Part shown: piece by piece, positions 8,168 to 16,800 of the stretch
How positions within the stretch are numbered: the first letter of the stretch is position 1
How the letters are laid out: the number at the start of each line of letters is the position of its first letter
DNA from: a virus
Length of the DNA: 54,738 nucleotides
Reading direction: 5' to 3' (one strand)
Virus record (IMG/VR): IMGVR_UViG_3300002835_000249
Coordinates: 1-54,738 of that record
Position numbers and translations under genes: made by a program
Notes under the pieces: model-generated
Told to the model about the DNA's origin: nothing
Seen by the model: only the letters and a program-made list of their open reading frames with translations
Database searches by the model: none

Positions 8168-9807
8168 TGGCGCAAAACCTTACACAATTATACGGGGCTG
8201 GTAATATATCAACTGGATTTAGTTCTTTAACTACAGTTAAAGGCAATACCCCGTTTGGATATTTTGATAATGATACAGAATTTGTTAGAGATGCTAGAAA
8301 CTGTACTGTATTTGTTGCTCAACGTTTAGGTATTACATCTGGTATTGGTGCTGGATTATTTTTAAATTTAAGTGATATTGGTGTTTATGCTGCATTTGAA
8401 GAAGCAGTATTGACATACGGTAACATGGTTTACCAATATAAAATCAGAGATAACTATATTAACTTAGAAGGCTCTGAAACAGATGTATTTAACCAATCTA
8501 GCACAACTTTAATTAATAGTGTTTCTAACAGAACACCTATATTCTGGTCTCCAGCTCGTACTGCTAAATGGGATGAAATTGGAAATGATACTTTCTATTC
8601 TCAATCTATTGTAGATAGTGAGGTATTTGTAATGTCAGCTTCATTAAGTGACTTTGTTGCTCCAAATTTAGATTTTTTAAATAACTTTACTTTAGCAGGT
8701 GATGCTTTTTATAACGGCAGCAATAATGTTAACTTATCAAGAGTAGTATTAAATCAATTTAATAAAGTAGCTGGCCCAACTTCTGGATCAAACAATATTA
8801 TAACTAATGGTAGTGACTTTATTTATTTCTTCACTGTTGATCCAGGTGTGAGTGGAGGATATCCATCTCGTTTTAATAACTATTCTACAAATGGTATTCC
8901 AACAGTTTATTATCAAGCTCGTTTACAAAACGAATTAAATAATAAAGTATTAAATAATAACTTAGCAGCTCAAATTAGAATAGCTGACACTTATGGAGGT
9001 GAAGCTAGTGTAGGTGGTACAGTATTAGAATATACTGGATCACTTACTTTAATTCCTAACCAACAAAATTATGACTTAAATGCTTGGGCCGCTGATTCTG
9101 CTTCATTAGAACCAGGAGATAGTATAGAAGTAAGACAAATATTCTATCAAGAACCTCCTGCTATTGTAAGATATTTTGATCCATATGCTGGTACAGGTAC
9201 TGGTGTTCAAGGATTATTAGAAACATTTGGATTTGGTTCTTACTCACCTGGTATTAACTTTATGTTAATGCCTGTATATTGGGATATTCAAAAGATTCAA
9301 GCTATTGAATTTAATGACCAAGTAAGAAAATCAGCATTTAGCTTTGACTTAGTAGATAACCAACTCAGATTATTCCCTGTACCTGGTGACATATATATAG
9401 GGCATAAATTATGGTTTAGATATGTTAAGAAGATGGATAAAAACAAACCTACAGTTGATACTGTAAGAAATGTTGTATCCGATGTGATGAGAGTTCCTTA
9501 TCGTAATCCAATTTACTCTAATATTAACCATGTAGGTAGAATGTGGATTTATAGATATACTTTAGCCATCTGTAAAGAAATAGAAGGACAAGTTAAAACA
9601 GCCTTAGATACAGGACAGATCCCAGGTATGTTTAAAGGTACTGAATTATTAACTGATGCTAGACAAGAAAAACAAGATTTGATGACTGAATTAAAAGAGA
9701 TGCTTAATGAAGTTTCTCGTAGAGCTCAATTAGAGCGTAAACAACAAGAGGCTGACTTTACTCGTCAATCAATGAATCAAGTACCATTATTAATTTACGC
9801 TTTATAA
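8167..9807 (+). CDS. 13: Neck protein, T4 gp13-like
   Basis: The product has 546 residues, larger than T4 gp13 (309). The N-terminal region has the helical pattern around FVAQRLG and [22 protein letters not shown] (about residues 50-105) seen in gp13-type neck proteins. The C-terminal region ([19 protein letters not shown], then [20 protein letters not shown]) matches the conserved gp13 end, where a W..RYTLA.KE..G segment precedes a Glu/Lys helix. The middle (about 120-320) is a Ser/Asn/Gly-rich insertion absent from T4. It should form part of the ring that joins head and tail. It is followed by a gp14-like gene, the T4 order. Confidence 0.75.
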   Translation: MAQNLTQLYGAGNISTGFSSLTTVKGNTPFGYFDNDTEFVRDARNCTVFVAQRLGITSGIGAGLFLNLSDIGVYAAFEEAVLTYGNMVYQYKIRDNYINLEGSETDVFNQSSTTLINSVSNRTPIFWSPARTAKWDEIGNDTFYSQSIVDSEVFVMSASLSDFVAPNLDFLNNFTLAGDAFYNGSNNVNLSRVVLNQFNKVAGPTSGSNNIITNGSDFIYFFTVDPGVSGGYPSRFNNYSTNGIPTVYYQARLQNELNNKVLNNNLAAQIRIADTYGGEASVGGTVLEYTGSLTLIPNQQNYDLNAWAADSASLEPGDSIEVRQIFYQEPPAIVRYFDPYAGTGTGVQGLLETFGFGSYSPGINFMLMPVYWDIQKIQAIEFNDQVRKSAFSFDLVDNQLRLFPVPGDIYIGHKLWFRYVKKMDKNKPTVDTVRNVVSDVMRVPYRNPIYSNINHVGRMWIYRYTLAICKEIEGQVKTALDTGQIPGMFKGTELLTDARQEKQDLMTELKEMLNEVSRRAQLERKQQEADFTRQSMNQVPLLIYAL

Positions 9808-9811
9808 TATT

Positions 9812-10579
9812 ATGTTTTCAAATACTTATCCAAGAAGATTTTTCATGCCTGATGATCCAAATGATGGAAATGGACCTATAAACCAAGCTACACCAACTCC
9901 AACACCAACACCAGGACCAACATCTACTCCTACACCAACACCAACTGTTACACCTACTGGAGCCCCTACATTCACACCAACACCTACTCCATTACCAACA
10001 GCTACTCCTACTCCAACTGAAACTCCTATACCTACAGATACACCAACCCCAACTCCAACTCCATCACCAACACCACAATGTATTGATTTTGCTAGTCCTC
10101 AATTAGTACAAGCATCATTAGTATCATTTTTAACAGATAGAGTACTTTACTATAAGTTAAATTTAGAGCAAACTCAAAAGAATATATATGGTGAATCATT
10201 AGAAAAATGGTATTATGAGGCTATAGAAACAAAAGGAGCTGTAACAAGAGATCCTGAAACTATAGATAATGAAATGTTTGGACCTGATATAATGCAACAT
10301 ATTACTATTCAGTTACCTGAGGCTGTATTAAATCCAAACAATCCATTTAATATCATTACACCTATAAACATAATACCAGAAATAGGAGATATAATTTTTG
10401 ATATTGGTAGAGAAAGATATTATGAAATACATAATATAGTAATAGACTATTATCCTATAGTTTCAAATATTGGTGTTACAAGTCTAAGTTGCCCTCCAGT
10501 TAAAATACTGAAGTATGATTTAGATTGTTATATGACAAGAGTAAGTAGACTTAATTTATTACCTTATAAATTATTATAA
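9812..10579 (+). CDS. 14: Neck protein, T4 gp14-like, with N-terminal Pro-Thr repeat
   Basis: The product has 255 residues. Residues about 27-88 are an almost pure Pro/Thr repeat (PTPTPTPTP interrupted by Gly, Ser, Ala, Glu), an extended linker that T4 gp14 lacks. The folded part starts at about residue 90 ([17 protein letters not shown]) and contains QKNIYGES and [19 protein letters not shown], which fit the gp14 pattern of a GD(I/L)I(Y/F) strand followed by an EI-containing strand. The position between the gp13-like and gp15-like genes supports this. The gene ends in a one-base overlap with the next. Assignment to gp14 is by pattern and synteny. Confidence 0.65.
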   Translation: MFSNTYPRRFFMPDDPNDGNGPINQATPTPTPTPGPTSTPTPTPTVTPTGAPTFTPTPTPLPTATPTPTETPIPTDTPTPTPTPSPTPQCIDFASPQLVQASLVSFLTDRVLYYKLNLEQTQKNIYGESLEKWYYEAIETKGAVTRDPETIDNEMFGPDIMQHITIQLPEAVLNPNNPFNIITPINIIPEIGDIIFDIGRERYYEIHNIVIDYYPIVSNIGVTSLSCPPVKILKYDLDCYMTRVSRLNLLPYKLL

Positions 10580-11817
10580 TGCCTAAAACTAGAAAACCAA
10601 GACCAAAAAATCTTCGTGAGATATATGATGAAGCATTAGGCACTAATGCTCAAGATCCTAATTTAGGATTAAGAGCATCAGATAACTTTGTCAATAGAGG
10701 AAACGAAGTATCTACAAAAGGTGATAGAACAAAAGATATATCCATCAGTATAATGGATATTGATACTTCTATTATTAAGTATATTGAACAAAAAGTTAAA
10801 CCATCTATAATGCAAGATGGTAATCGACTTCAAGTACCTGTAATGTATGGTTTCCCAGAGCGTTGGGCTACAATTCAAGAAAAAGGATTTTTAAGAGAAT
10901 ACTCAGGAAGATTTGTAGCGCCTGTTATTGTATTGAAACGTGACAGTTTAGAAGCTAATAGAACTTTAGGAACTAAAATTGATGCTAACCGACCACAAAA
11001 TATATATGCGTTTGAAGTACCATATACAAAGAAAAATCAATATGATAATTTCGCAGCTCTCTCAAATAGAATCCCTGTTAAGGAATATAGGATGGTTGTA
11101 ATGCCTGAATATGTCACTTTAAAGTATAGCGCTGTTGTATTCACAAACCACTTAGAACAGAATAATAAAATTATAGAGGCGTTACAGTATGCAGCTAACA
11201 CATATTGGGGTGAGGAAGGTAGATTCCAATTTAGAGCTAATATTGGTTCTTTTACAACATCAACTGAATATAGTGTAGGACAAGATAGAACAACAAGAAC
11301 TAATTTTGATATTACTTTAAATGGATATATCATTCCAGACACAGTAAATAGAGATATTTCTTATCCTAAAAAATATTTATCAAAAGCACAATTAGTATTT
11401 AATTTAGAAACTGATGATGTAGATATATTCACTATTGGAACTACACCATCAAATACTGTTAAAAAACAAGCTGTTAACTTCCCAACACCAGCTCAAAATA
11501 TTGAGATTGTAGATGCTTCAAATGCTGTTGTAGCTTATTTAGCAGGTATTGTGACTAAAACTGGAGGTGACTTACAAATTATGAGTTACAACACTTTACG
11601 TGTATTAAATAGTACCATAACACCAGCACCACCTCCATTACCTCCTACTGATAAAACTGCTTTTGAGGTGGTAATCAACGCAACTTATATACCTAACAAC
11701 CTTATTGTATCTGTAACACAAAATGGAGCTAATGTTGATATAGTTATTGACACAGTAGGATTAGGGTACAATTTAACAACAACAAATGGAGTTTCAGTAG
11801 TTGGTAAATTCTCGTAA
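10579..11817 (+). CDS. 15: Tail completion / sheath stabiliser, T4 gp15-like
   Basis: The product has 412 residues (T4 gp15 is 272). The core matches the gp15 layout: an initial RLQVPVMYGFPERWA strand region (about 83-97), a RFVAPVIVLKRDS strand (about 111-123), a YRMVVMPEYVTLKYSAVVFT segment (about 170-189) followed by a helix (NNKIIEALQYAANTYW), and a final TRTNFDITLNGYIIPD strand (about 238-253). The family caps the tail tube and holds the top sheath ring. The last 150 residues, with a Pro-rich APPPLPP linker and a beta-rich tail, are an extension. The next genes are fibre-related. Confidence 0.68.
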   Translation: MPKTRKPRPKNLREIYDEALGTNAQDPNLGLRASDNFVNRGNEVSTKGDRTKDISISIMDIDTSIIKYIEQKVKPSIMQDGNRLQVPVMYGFPERWATIQEKGFLREYSGRFVAPVIVLKRDSLEANRTLGTKIDANRPQNIYAFEVPYTKKNQYDNFAALSNRIPVKEYRMVVMPEYVTLKYSAVVFTNHLEQNNKIIEALQYAANTYWGEEGRFQFRANIGSFTTSTEYSVGQDRTTRTNFDITLNGYIIPDTVNRDISYPKKYLSKAQLVFNLETDDVDIFTIGTTPSNTVKKQAVNFPTPAQNIEIVDASNAVVAYLAGIVTKTGGDLQIMSYNTLRVLNSTITPAPPPLPPTDKTAFEVVINATYIPNNLIVSVTQNGANVDIVIDTVGLGYNLTTTNGVSVVGKFS

Positions 11818-11822
11818 AAAAC

Positions 11823-12095
11823 ATGGCAAATTTAATACAAGGATATCAGTTAGACATACCATTTTACCTGAGCGGAAGTTCAGGTACATTTTTATTTAGT
11901 GGGAGTTATGTTGAAATTAATTCTATAACTTCTAGTACTGATTTCTTTATTATTAAAGATAATGGACAACAAGTATTTAAAGTTAACAAACAGGGTGTTG
12001 TTGAATTTAAAGAGATTTTAAACACACCAACAGTTGTAACTGGAGGTTTATTTTATAGTGCCTCAGATGAATGGTTTTTATATCATAGACAATAA
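11823..12095 (+). CDS. Small fibre-associated structural protein
   Basis: The product has 90 residues and is Ser/Gly/Phe-rich (FYLSGSSGTFLFSGSYVE), with a DNGQQVFKVNKQGVVEFKE segment. That segment resembles the short DG..VF.V...G.V pattern that ends or joins beta-structured fibre proteins in many phages, and a comparable one occurs in the next gene (FTINNQGVAIMK). It opens the adhesin region right after the gp15-like gene. It is probably a virion decoration or fibre-linking protein. No enzyme motif is visible. Confidence 0.65.
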   Translation: MANLIQGYQLDIPFYLSGSSGTFLFSGSYVEINSITSSTDFFIIKDNGQQVFKVNKQGVVEFKEILNTPTVVTGGLFYSASDEWFLYHRQ

Positions 12096-12101
12096 TTAAT
12101 A

Positions 12102-12521
12102 ATGGGTACTTTTTTAAAAATAGCGCCCCAATACAGTAATGTTACCTTTAACTCTGTAGAAGCAAGTACAACTATCTCTGCTACTTCAGCTTCATTTTCT
12201 ACAGCATCAGGTTATTTTACAGGTACATTTAGTGGATCATTTATTGGTTTACCTACTAGTAGTAATTTAACACCATTTAGTGTCACCGCCTCTAAAGGTT
12301 ATTTAACATATACTAATACATCAACTTTAACAATAGTTAACACTGGATCTACAGACAATATATTATCTGTACAAAACTCAACAGGAAGTGCATTCACTAT
12401 TAATAATCAAGGAGTAGCGATTATGAAAGTATGTACAGGATCTATACCTACTCCAGTATTAGGTGGTATTTACTTTGATTCTTATGATATGTATATCGGA
12501 ATAGAGGACATAGCTCCTTAA
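12102..12521 (+). CDS. Small fibre-like protein with Ser/Thr-rich beta repeats
   Basis: The product has 139 residues. It contains ATSASFSTASGYFTGTFSGS, the same Thr/Ser/Ala-Ser-(Y/F) style as the giant fibre downstream, and an FTINNQGVAIMK segment like the end of the preceding protein. The C-terminal part (PVLGGIYFDSYDMYIGIED) resembles that of the 90-residue gene (VVTGGLFYSASDEWFLY), so the two are likely paralogues of different length. Function is inferred from composition and position only. Confidence 0.65.
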   Translation: MGTFLKIAPQYSNVTFNSVEASTTISATSASFSTASGYFTGTFSGSFIGLPTSSNLTPFSVTASKGYLTYTNTSTLTIVNTGSTDNILSVQNSTGSAFTINNQGVAIMKVCTGSIPTPVLGGIYFDSYDMYIGIEDIAP

Positions 12522-12540
12522 AATTAAAATATAAAACGCC

Positions 12541-13518
12541 ATGGCAGGTTGGAAAAAAATAATAGTATCAGGTAGTAACGCGATACTTAATCAATTAAAT
12601 GTTGGAACTAATCAACAAATTAGTACCTCTCCATCAACTACATTTTTAAGTGGTTCATTTAGTGGATCATTTGAAGGTAATTTTGTTGGTACTACTAACC
12701 TTCCTGACTTAACTCAAGGTGTAGGTATTGTACCATTTATATATGATGGTGCTACAACAGCCACAGTAGCAGTTAGTGGTGCCTCTAGTTTAAATACTAA
12801 TGCTATTACAAAGTGGACTGGTGATGCATTTGCTAATTCAAGTTTAACAGATGATGGTACTGTAATATCTGGTTCTACTTCAATTGTATTAACCGGTGCT
12901 AATTCAAGTTTAACTGGTTCATTTAGTGGATCATTTAAAGGTGATGGTTCTCAATTAACTGGATTAGTTACAACTTTAAAAATTACTGGATCAAATGGTA
13001 CTAGTGGATCTGTTGATTTATTAACTCAAGGTTTAACAATTACAGGTACAGCTAATGAAATTGAAACTTCAGTTTCTAACCAAACTGTAACTATTGGATT
13101 ACCTAATGATATTATTGTTTCAAATGATTTAACTGTATTAGGTGACTTAACAGTTGCTGGTACAGCTAGTTTTAATAACCAAACATCACTTTTAATAGCT
13201 GATAGATTTGCTTTATTAGCATCTGGTTCTAACACATTAACAGATGGTGGTTTAATTATAAGTTCAGGTCCAGGATTATCAGGTTCAGCTTGGTATTTAG
13301 AATCAACTTCAACTGGTGATTACGGAAGATGGGCTGTAGCTCCAAATGTTAATGCTGGTGAATCATCAGTAACAGCTGATGAATATGCTGTAACAGCTAA
13401 ATTAGATGCTTCAAACGCTCCATCAGATTCTGTCCCTCCAACATGGGGTGGATCAACAAATGGTAAAGGTAATCTTTGGATCAAAGAAGATACAGGTGAC
13501 ATTTATATATGGGCTTAA
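12541..13518 (+). CDS. Fibre protein sharing its N-terminus with the giant fibre
   Basis: The product has 325 residues. Residues 1-20 (MAGWKKIIVSGSNAILNQLN) closely match the start of the 1885-residue protein (MPNWKKVIVSGSNATLNSVN), which suggests a common attachment or trimerisation tip. Repeated SGSFSGSFEG/KG units occur near 38 and 125. The C-terminal part (SLLIADRFALLASGSNTLTDGGL, then a domain ending in GNLWIKEDTGDIYIWA) looks like a beta-structured tip domain common in fibre proteins of environmental phages. It overlaps the following gene by 10 bases. Confidence 0.72.
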   Translation: MAGWKKIIVSGSNAILNQLNVGTNQQISTSPSTTFLSGSFSGSFEGNFVGTTNLPDLTQGVGIVPFIYDGATTATVAVSGASSLNTNAITKWTGDAFANSSLTDDGTVISGSTSIVLTGANSSLTGSFSGSFKGDGSQLTGLVTTLKITGSNGTSGSVDLLTQGLTITGTANEIETSVSNQTVTIGLPNDIIVSNDLTVLGDLTVAGTASFNNQTSLLIADRFALLASGSNTLTDGGLIISSGPGLSGSAWYLESTSTGDYGRWAVAPNVNAGESSVTADEYAVTAKLDASNAPSDSVPPTWGGSTNGKGNLWIKEDTGDIYIWA

Positions 13519-13796
13519 TAAATAAAATTACAAATACAGTTATGGGATTTAAATTTAATAAGGTTTCAATTAAGAACGAGACAGACAATAAAGAAAATAT
13601 AACAGAAGAGACAATTAAATCTCAACCCGAGGTGGTTCAACAAGCATTGTTTGAACCACCATCTGTTCATTTAACTAAAGCTGAAGTTGAGACATTACTA
13701 ATCATGGTTCGCCAAGCTTCATTTAAAGGTGAACATGTACAATTAGTATATGATCTTGTTTCAAAACTTCAAAAATACTATACTCAGTTACCTTAA
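13509..13796 (+). CDS. Small hypothetical protein with an internal RNA hairpin
   Basis: The product has 95 residues, with a basic N-terminus, an acidic centre and a helical C-terminal half (LTKAEVETLLIMVRQASFKG). The ATG at 13509 overlaps the previous gene. An in-frame ATG at 13542 is an alternative start that would remove 11 residues and the overlap. The coding DNA contains a perfect 10-bp inverted repeat (13631-13640 with 13651-13660). The C-terminal LVYDLVSKLQ pattern resembles small phage proteins of unknown function. I do not recognise the family. Confidence 0.65.
   Translation: MGLINKITNTVMGFKFNKVSIKNETDNKENITEETIKSQPEVVQQALFEPPSVHLTKAEVETLLIMVRQASFKGEHVQLVYDLVSKLQKYYTQLP
13631..13660 (+). 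repeat. Perfect 10-bp inverted repeat inside a coding region
   Basis: GGTGGTTCAA (13631-13640) and TTGAACCACC (13651-13660) flank a 10-base loop, in which CAA (13641-13643) can also pair with TTG (13647-13649). It is the strongest hairpin I saw inside any coding region here. Confidence 0.6.
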
Positions 13797-13803
13797 TTTT
13801 TTC

Positions 13804-13811
13804 ATATTTAT
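13804..13811 (+). promoter_or_regulatory. ATATTTAT motif, putative late promoter for the giant fibre
   Basis: It lies 8 bases after the previous stop and 87 bases before the ATG at 13899. It overlaps the left arm of the outer helix of the structured leader. Confidence 0.5.
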
Positions 13812-13894
13812 TACAAATATACTGTTGGCCGAAAGGAAGTAGGCATATACACGGCATAAGTGTATGTATCTAACCACAGTTAAAATTTGTAATA
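13809..13894 (+). ncRNA. Structured leader of the giant fibre gene (candidate cis-regulatory RNA)
   Basis: Nested pairings are visible by eye. The outer helix is TATTACAAAT (13809-13818) with ATTTGTAATA (13885-13894), 10 perfect pairs. The second helix is ACTGT-T-GG (13821-13828) with CCACAGT (13874-13880), 7 pairs with one bulged T. The inner hairpin is 13845-13852 with 13860-13867, 8 pairs including one G-U, closing a GGCATAA loop. A CC-GAAA-GG tetraloop (13829-13836) sits between them. The outer helix ends 4 bases before the ATG. No energy calculation was possible. Confidence 0.5.
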
Positions 13895-13898
13895 TACT

Positions 13899-16800
13899 AT
13901 GCCAAATTGGAAAAAAGTCATTGTTAGTGGCTCAAATGCTACTTTAAACTCTGTAAATGTTACAACAAATGTTGTAGCTCAATCATTCACAGGCTCCTTA
14001 CAAGGTACATCAAGCTGGGCTGTAAGTGCTTTAACCGCGTCATATGCTGATAATTTTACAGTAGCTGGTACTTTAACAGCGCAAACAATTGTTGTACAAA
14101 CAATAACTTCCAGTACAGACTATGTTACTGGTTCAACCATATTTGGCTCTCAATTATCCAACACTCACCAATTTACAGGTAGTGTATCAATCACAGGTTC
14201 ATTAACTGTTAATGGAGTAAGTAATTTAACAGCATCAAATGCTGTAACTGCGTCTTATGCTTTAACAGCATCAAATGTACAAGGTGGAACTCAATATTAT
14301 GTTCCGTTATGGGATACAAATACTAGTTTAGCTAGCAGTTACTTAAATCAATCAGGTAGTGTTTTAAAAACAATATATAGTGGATTAGATAAAGGTTTAA
14401 CTTTAGATTATAATTTTAATAGTTTTATTTTAGGTAACGCTGGAACTGGAAATAATACTTACTTACAAGTATATGATGGTGGAAGCACTATCAATATATA
14501 TAGCCCTAATTACACTTATTTCAATGATAAAGTTGGTATTAGAATTATACCAACAAATCCAGGTTTAGCAGTATCAGGCTCTTTAGAAGTAACAGGTCCT
14601 GGTACTAGTAAATTCATGAATAGTAATGTTCAAATAGATGGAAATCTATTCATGAGTGGTTCTAATAGATTAGTTTACAATAATGATGCTACTAATAACA
14701 TGCTATTTGGTATGTTTGATGGTAGTACAATTCATGGTCCATATTATCAATTATTTGGTAACAACTATTCAAATATAGTTCAAAGAGGCTCAGCTGAGTT
14801 TGTTTATGATAATAGAAATGGAGGTGATAGTGGCTTTAACATTGCTTCATTTAATGGATCTACTTGGACTAGAAAATTTAGAGTAGATGATAATGGAGCT
14901 CAAGTAACAGGTTCATTAATTGTAACAAACGGAATCACAGGTTCATTATATGGTACAGCTAGTTGGGCTGAAAACGCGGTTAATGCTTTATCAGCTGAAA
15001 CAGCATCTAATATTCAAGGTGGTGCTACTAACTATATACCTGTATTTAAAACACCTACCTCATTATCTAGTAGTGTAGTATATCAATCAGGATCTCACAT
15101 TGGTATAAATGAAACTAATTTCACAAGTGGTGATCCTGAAGCATTATATGTTTTCCAAACACATCCTACATCATTCAATGTTATAACAGGTAAAGGTAAC
15201 TCAAATAACTACTTACAACTTAATATCCAGAATACTAATACAGGTACCACTGCTTCTTCAGACGTTGTAGCTACAGCAGACAACGGTACTGAAACTAGTA
15301 ATTATATTGATATGGGTATCAATGGATCTAATTTCTCAGGTCCAATTGGTGATCCAAATGATGCTTATTTATATTCTGCAGGTAATCACTTACATATTGG
15401 TAATATAACACCTGGCCAACCATTACAATTCTTTGTTGGAGGTGATGATACCAATTTAAATAGAAAATTACAATTAAACGATAATAACCAGCATAACATG
15501 ACTGGTTCATTAAATGTAAGTGGAAGCGTTACAGCGTTTAGTTTTACAGGTTCACTACAAGGTACATCTAGTTGGGCTGAAAATGCTATAACAGCCTCTC
15601 ACGCTGTAAATGCTTTAAGTGCCTCATATGCTTTAAACGCTACAAATGCTATAAGTGCATCATATGCTACAAGCGCCTCTCATGCTAACAACGCTACTAG
15701 TGCATCATATACTTTAATAGCTACAAGTGCTTCATTTGCCTCAACTGCATCATATATTAATCCTTTAAATCAACTAGTTATAATAACAGGCTCTCTTATT
15801 CAAGGGTTAGAGGGAAATATAGCGACAGGAGAATACTCACATGCTGAAGGAAGTATTACTAAAGCAACAGGAGACTACTCGCATGCTGAAGGAGATTTTA
15901 CCCAAGCGAAAGGAAATTATTCACATGCTGAAGGTCAAGAAACAATAGCATCAGGCTCATATTCACATGCTGAAGGTTATCAAACAATAGCATTAGCCAA
16001 TCATCAACACGTACAGGGCCAATTTAACACTGTATCATCTGTACCTGCAGCTTTTATTGTAGGTAATGGAACTGACGATGGTAATAGATCAAACTTAATA
16101 TATGCTCATGATTCTACAGTTGAAATAACAGGATCATTAGAAGTAAATGGAGGTATAACAGGATCATTACAAGGTACAGCAAGCTGGGCTAATAATGCTA
16201 CTAATGCAATAAATGCCGCTACTGCCTCATCAGCAGATAATTTTACCGTTAGAGGTACTTTAACTGCTCAAACAATTGTTGTCCAAACAATAACATCCTC
16301 TACTGAATTTATAACTGGATCAACTAAATTTGGTACTCAATTAACAGATACACACCAGTTTACTGGATCAGTATCAATAACTGGTAGTTTATTTACTAAT
16401 GGATCAAATACATTAGTTGGTTCTACTACATTAACTGGTAGTTTAAATATAACTGGATCTACTACTCAAACAGGTAATAATACTTTAATTGGTAATACAA
16501 CATTATCAGGTAGTATTATAATATCAGGATCTACTGGACCTGGTGCTGCAACAGCATCAGTACAAATATATGGTGATATTAGACAAACAGGTTATCATAG
16601 ATTTGATCCTGTAACTACAAATATAGATACTTCAATAACTGCATCTTACATTTATGTAAGTGGATCTACAAACGACTTATATTTTTCTCAAAATAGTGCT
16701 GGGTATAGTAACGTAACCCGTTTACGTTGGTTAGAAGGTAACTTATATACTGGTTTGTTACATGGTGGTTTAATTACAACCCAATCATCTACTGTTTATC

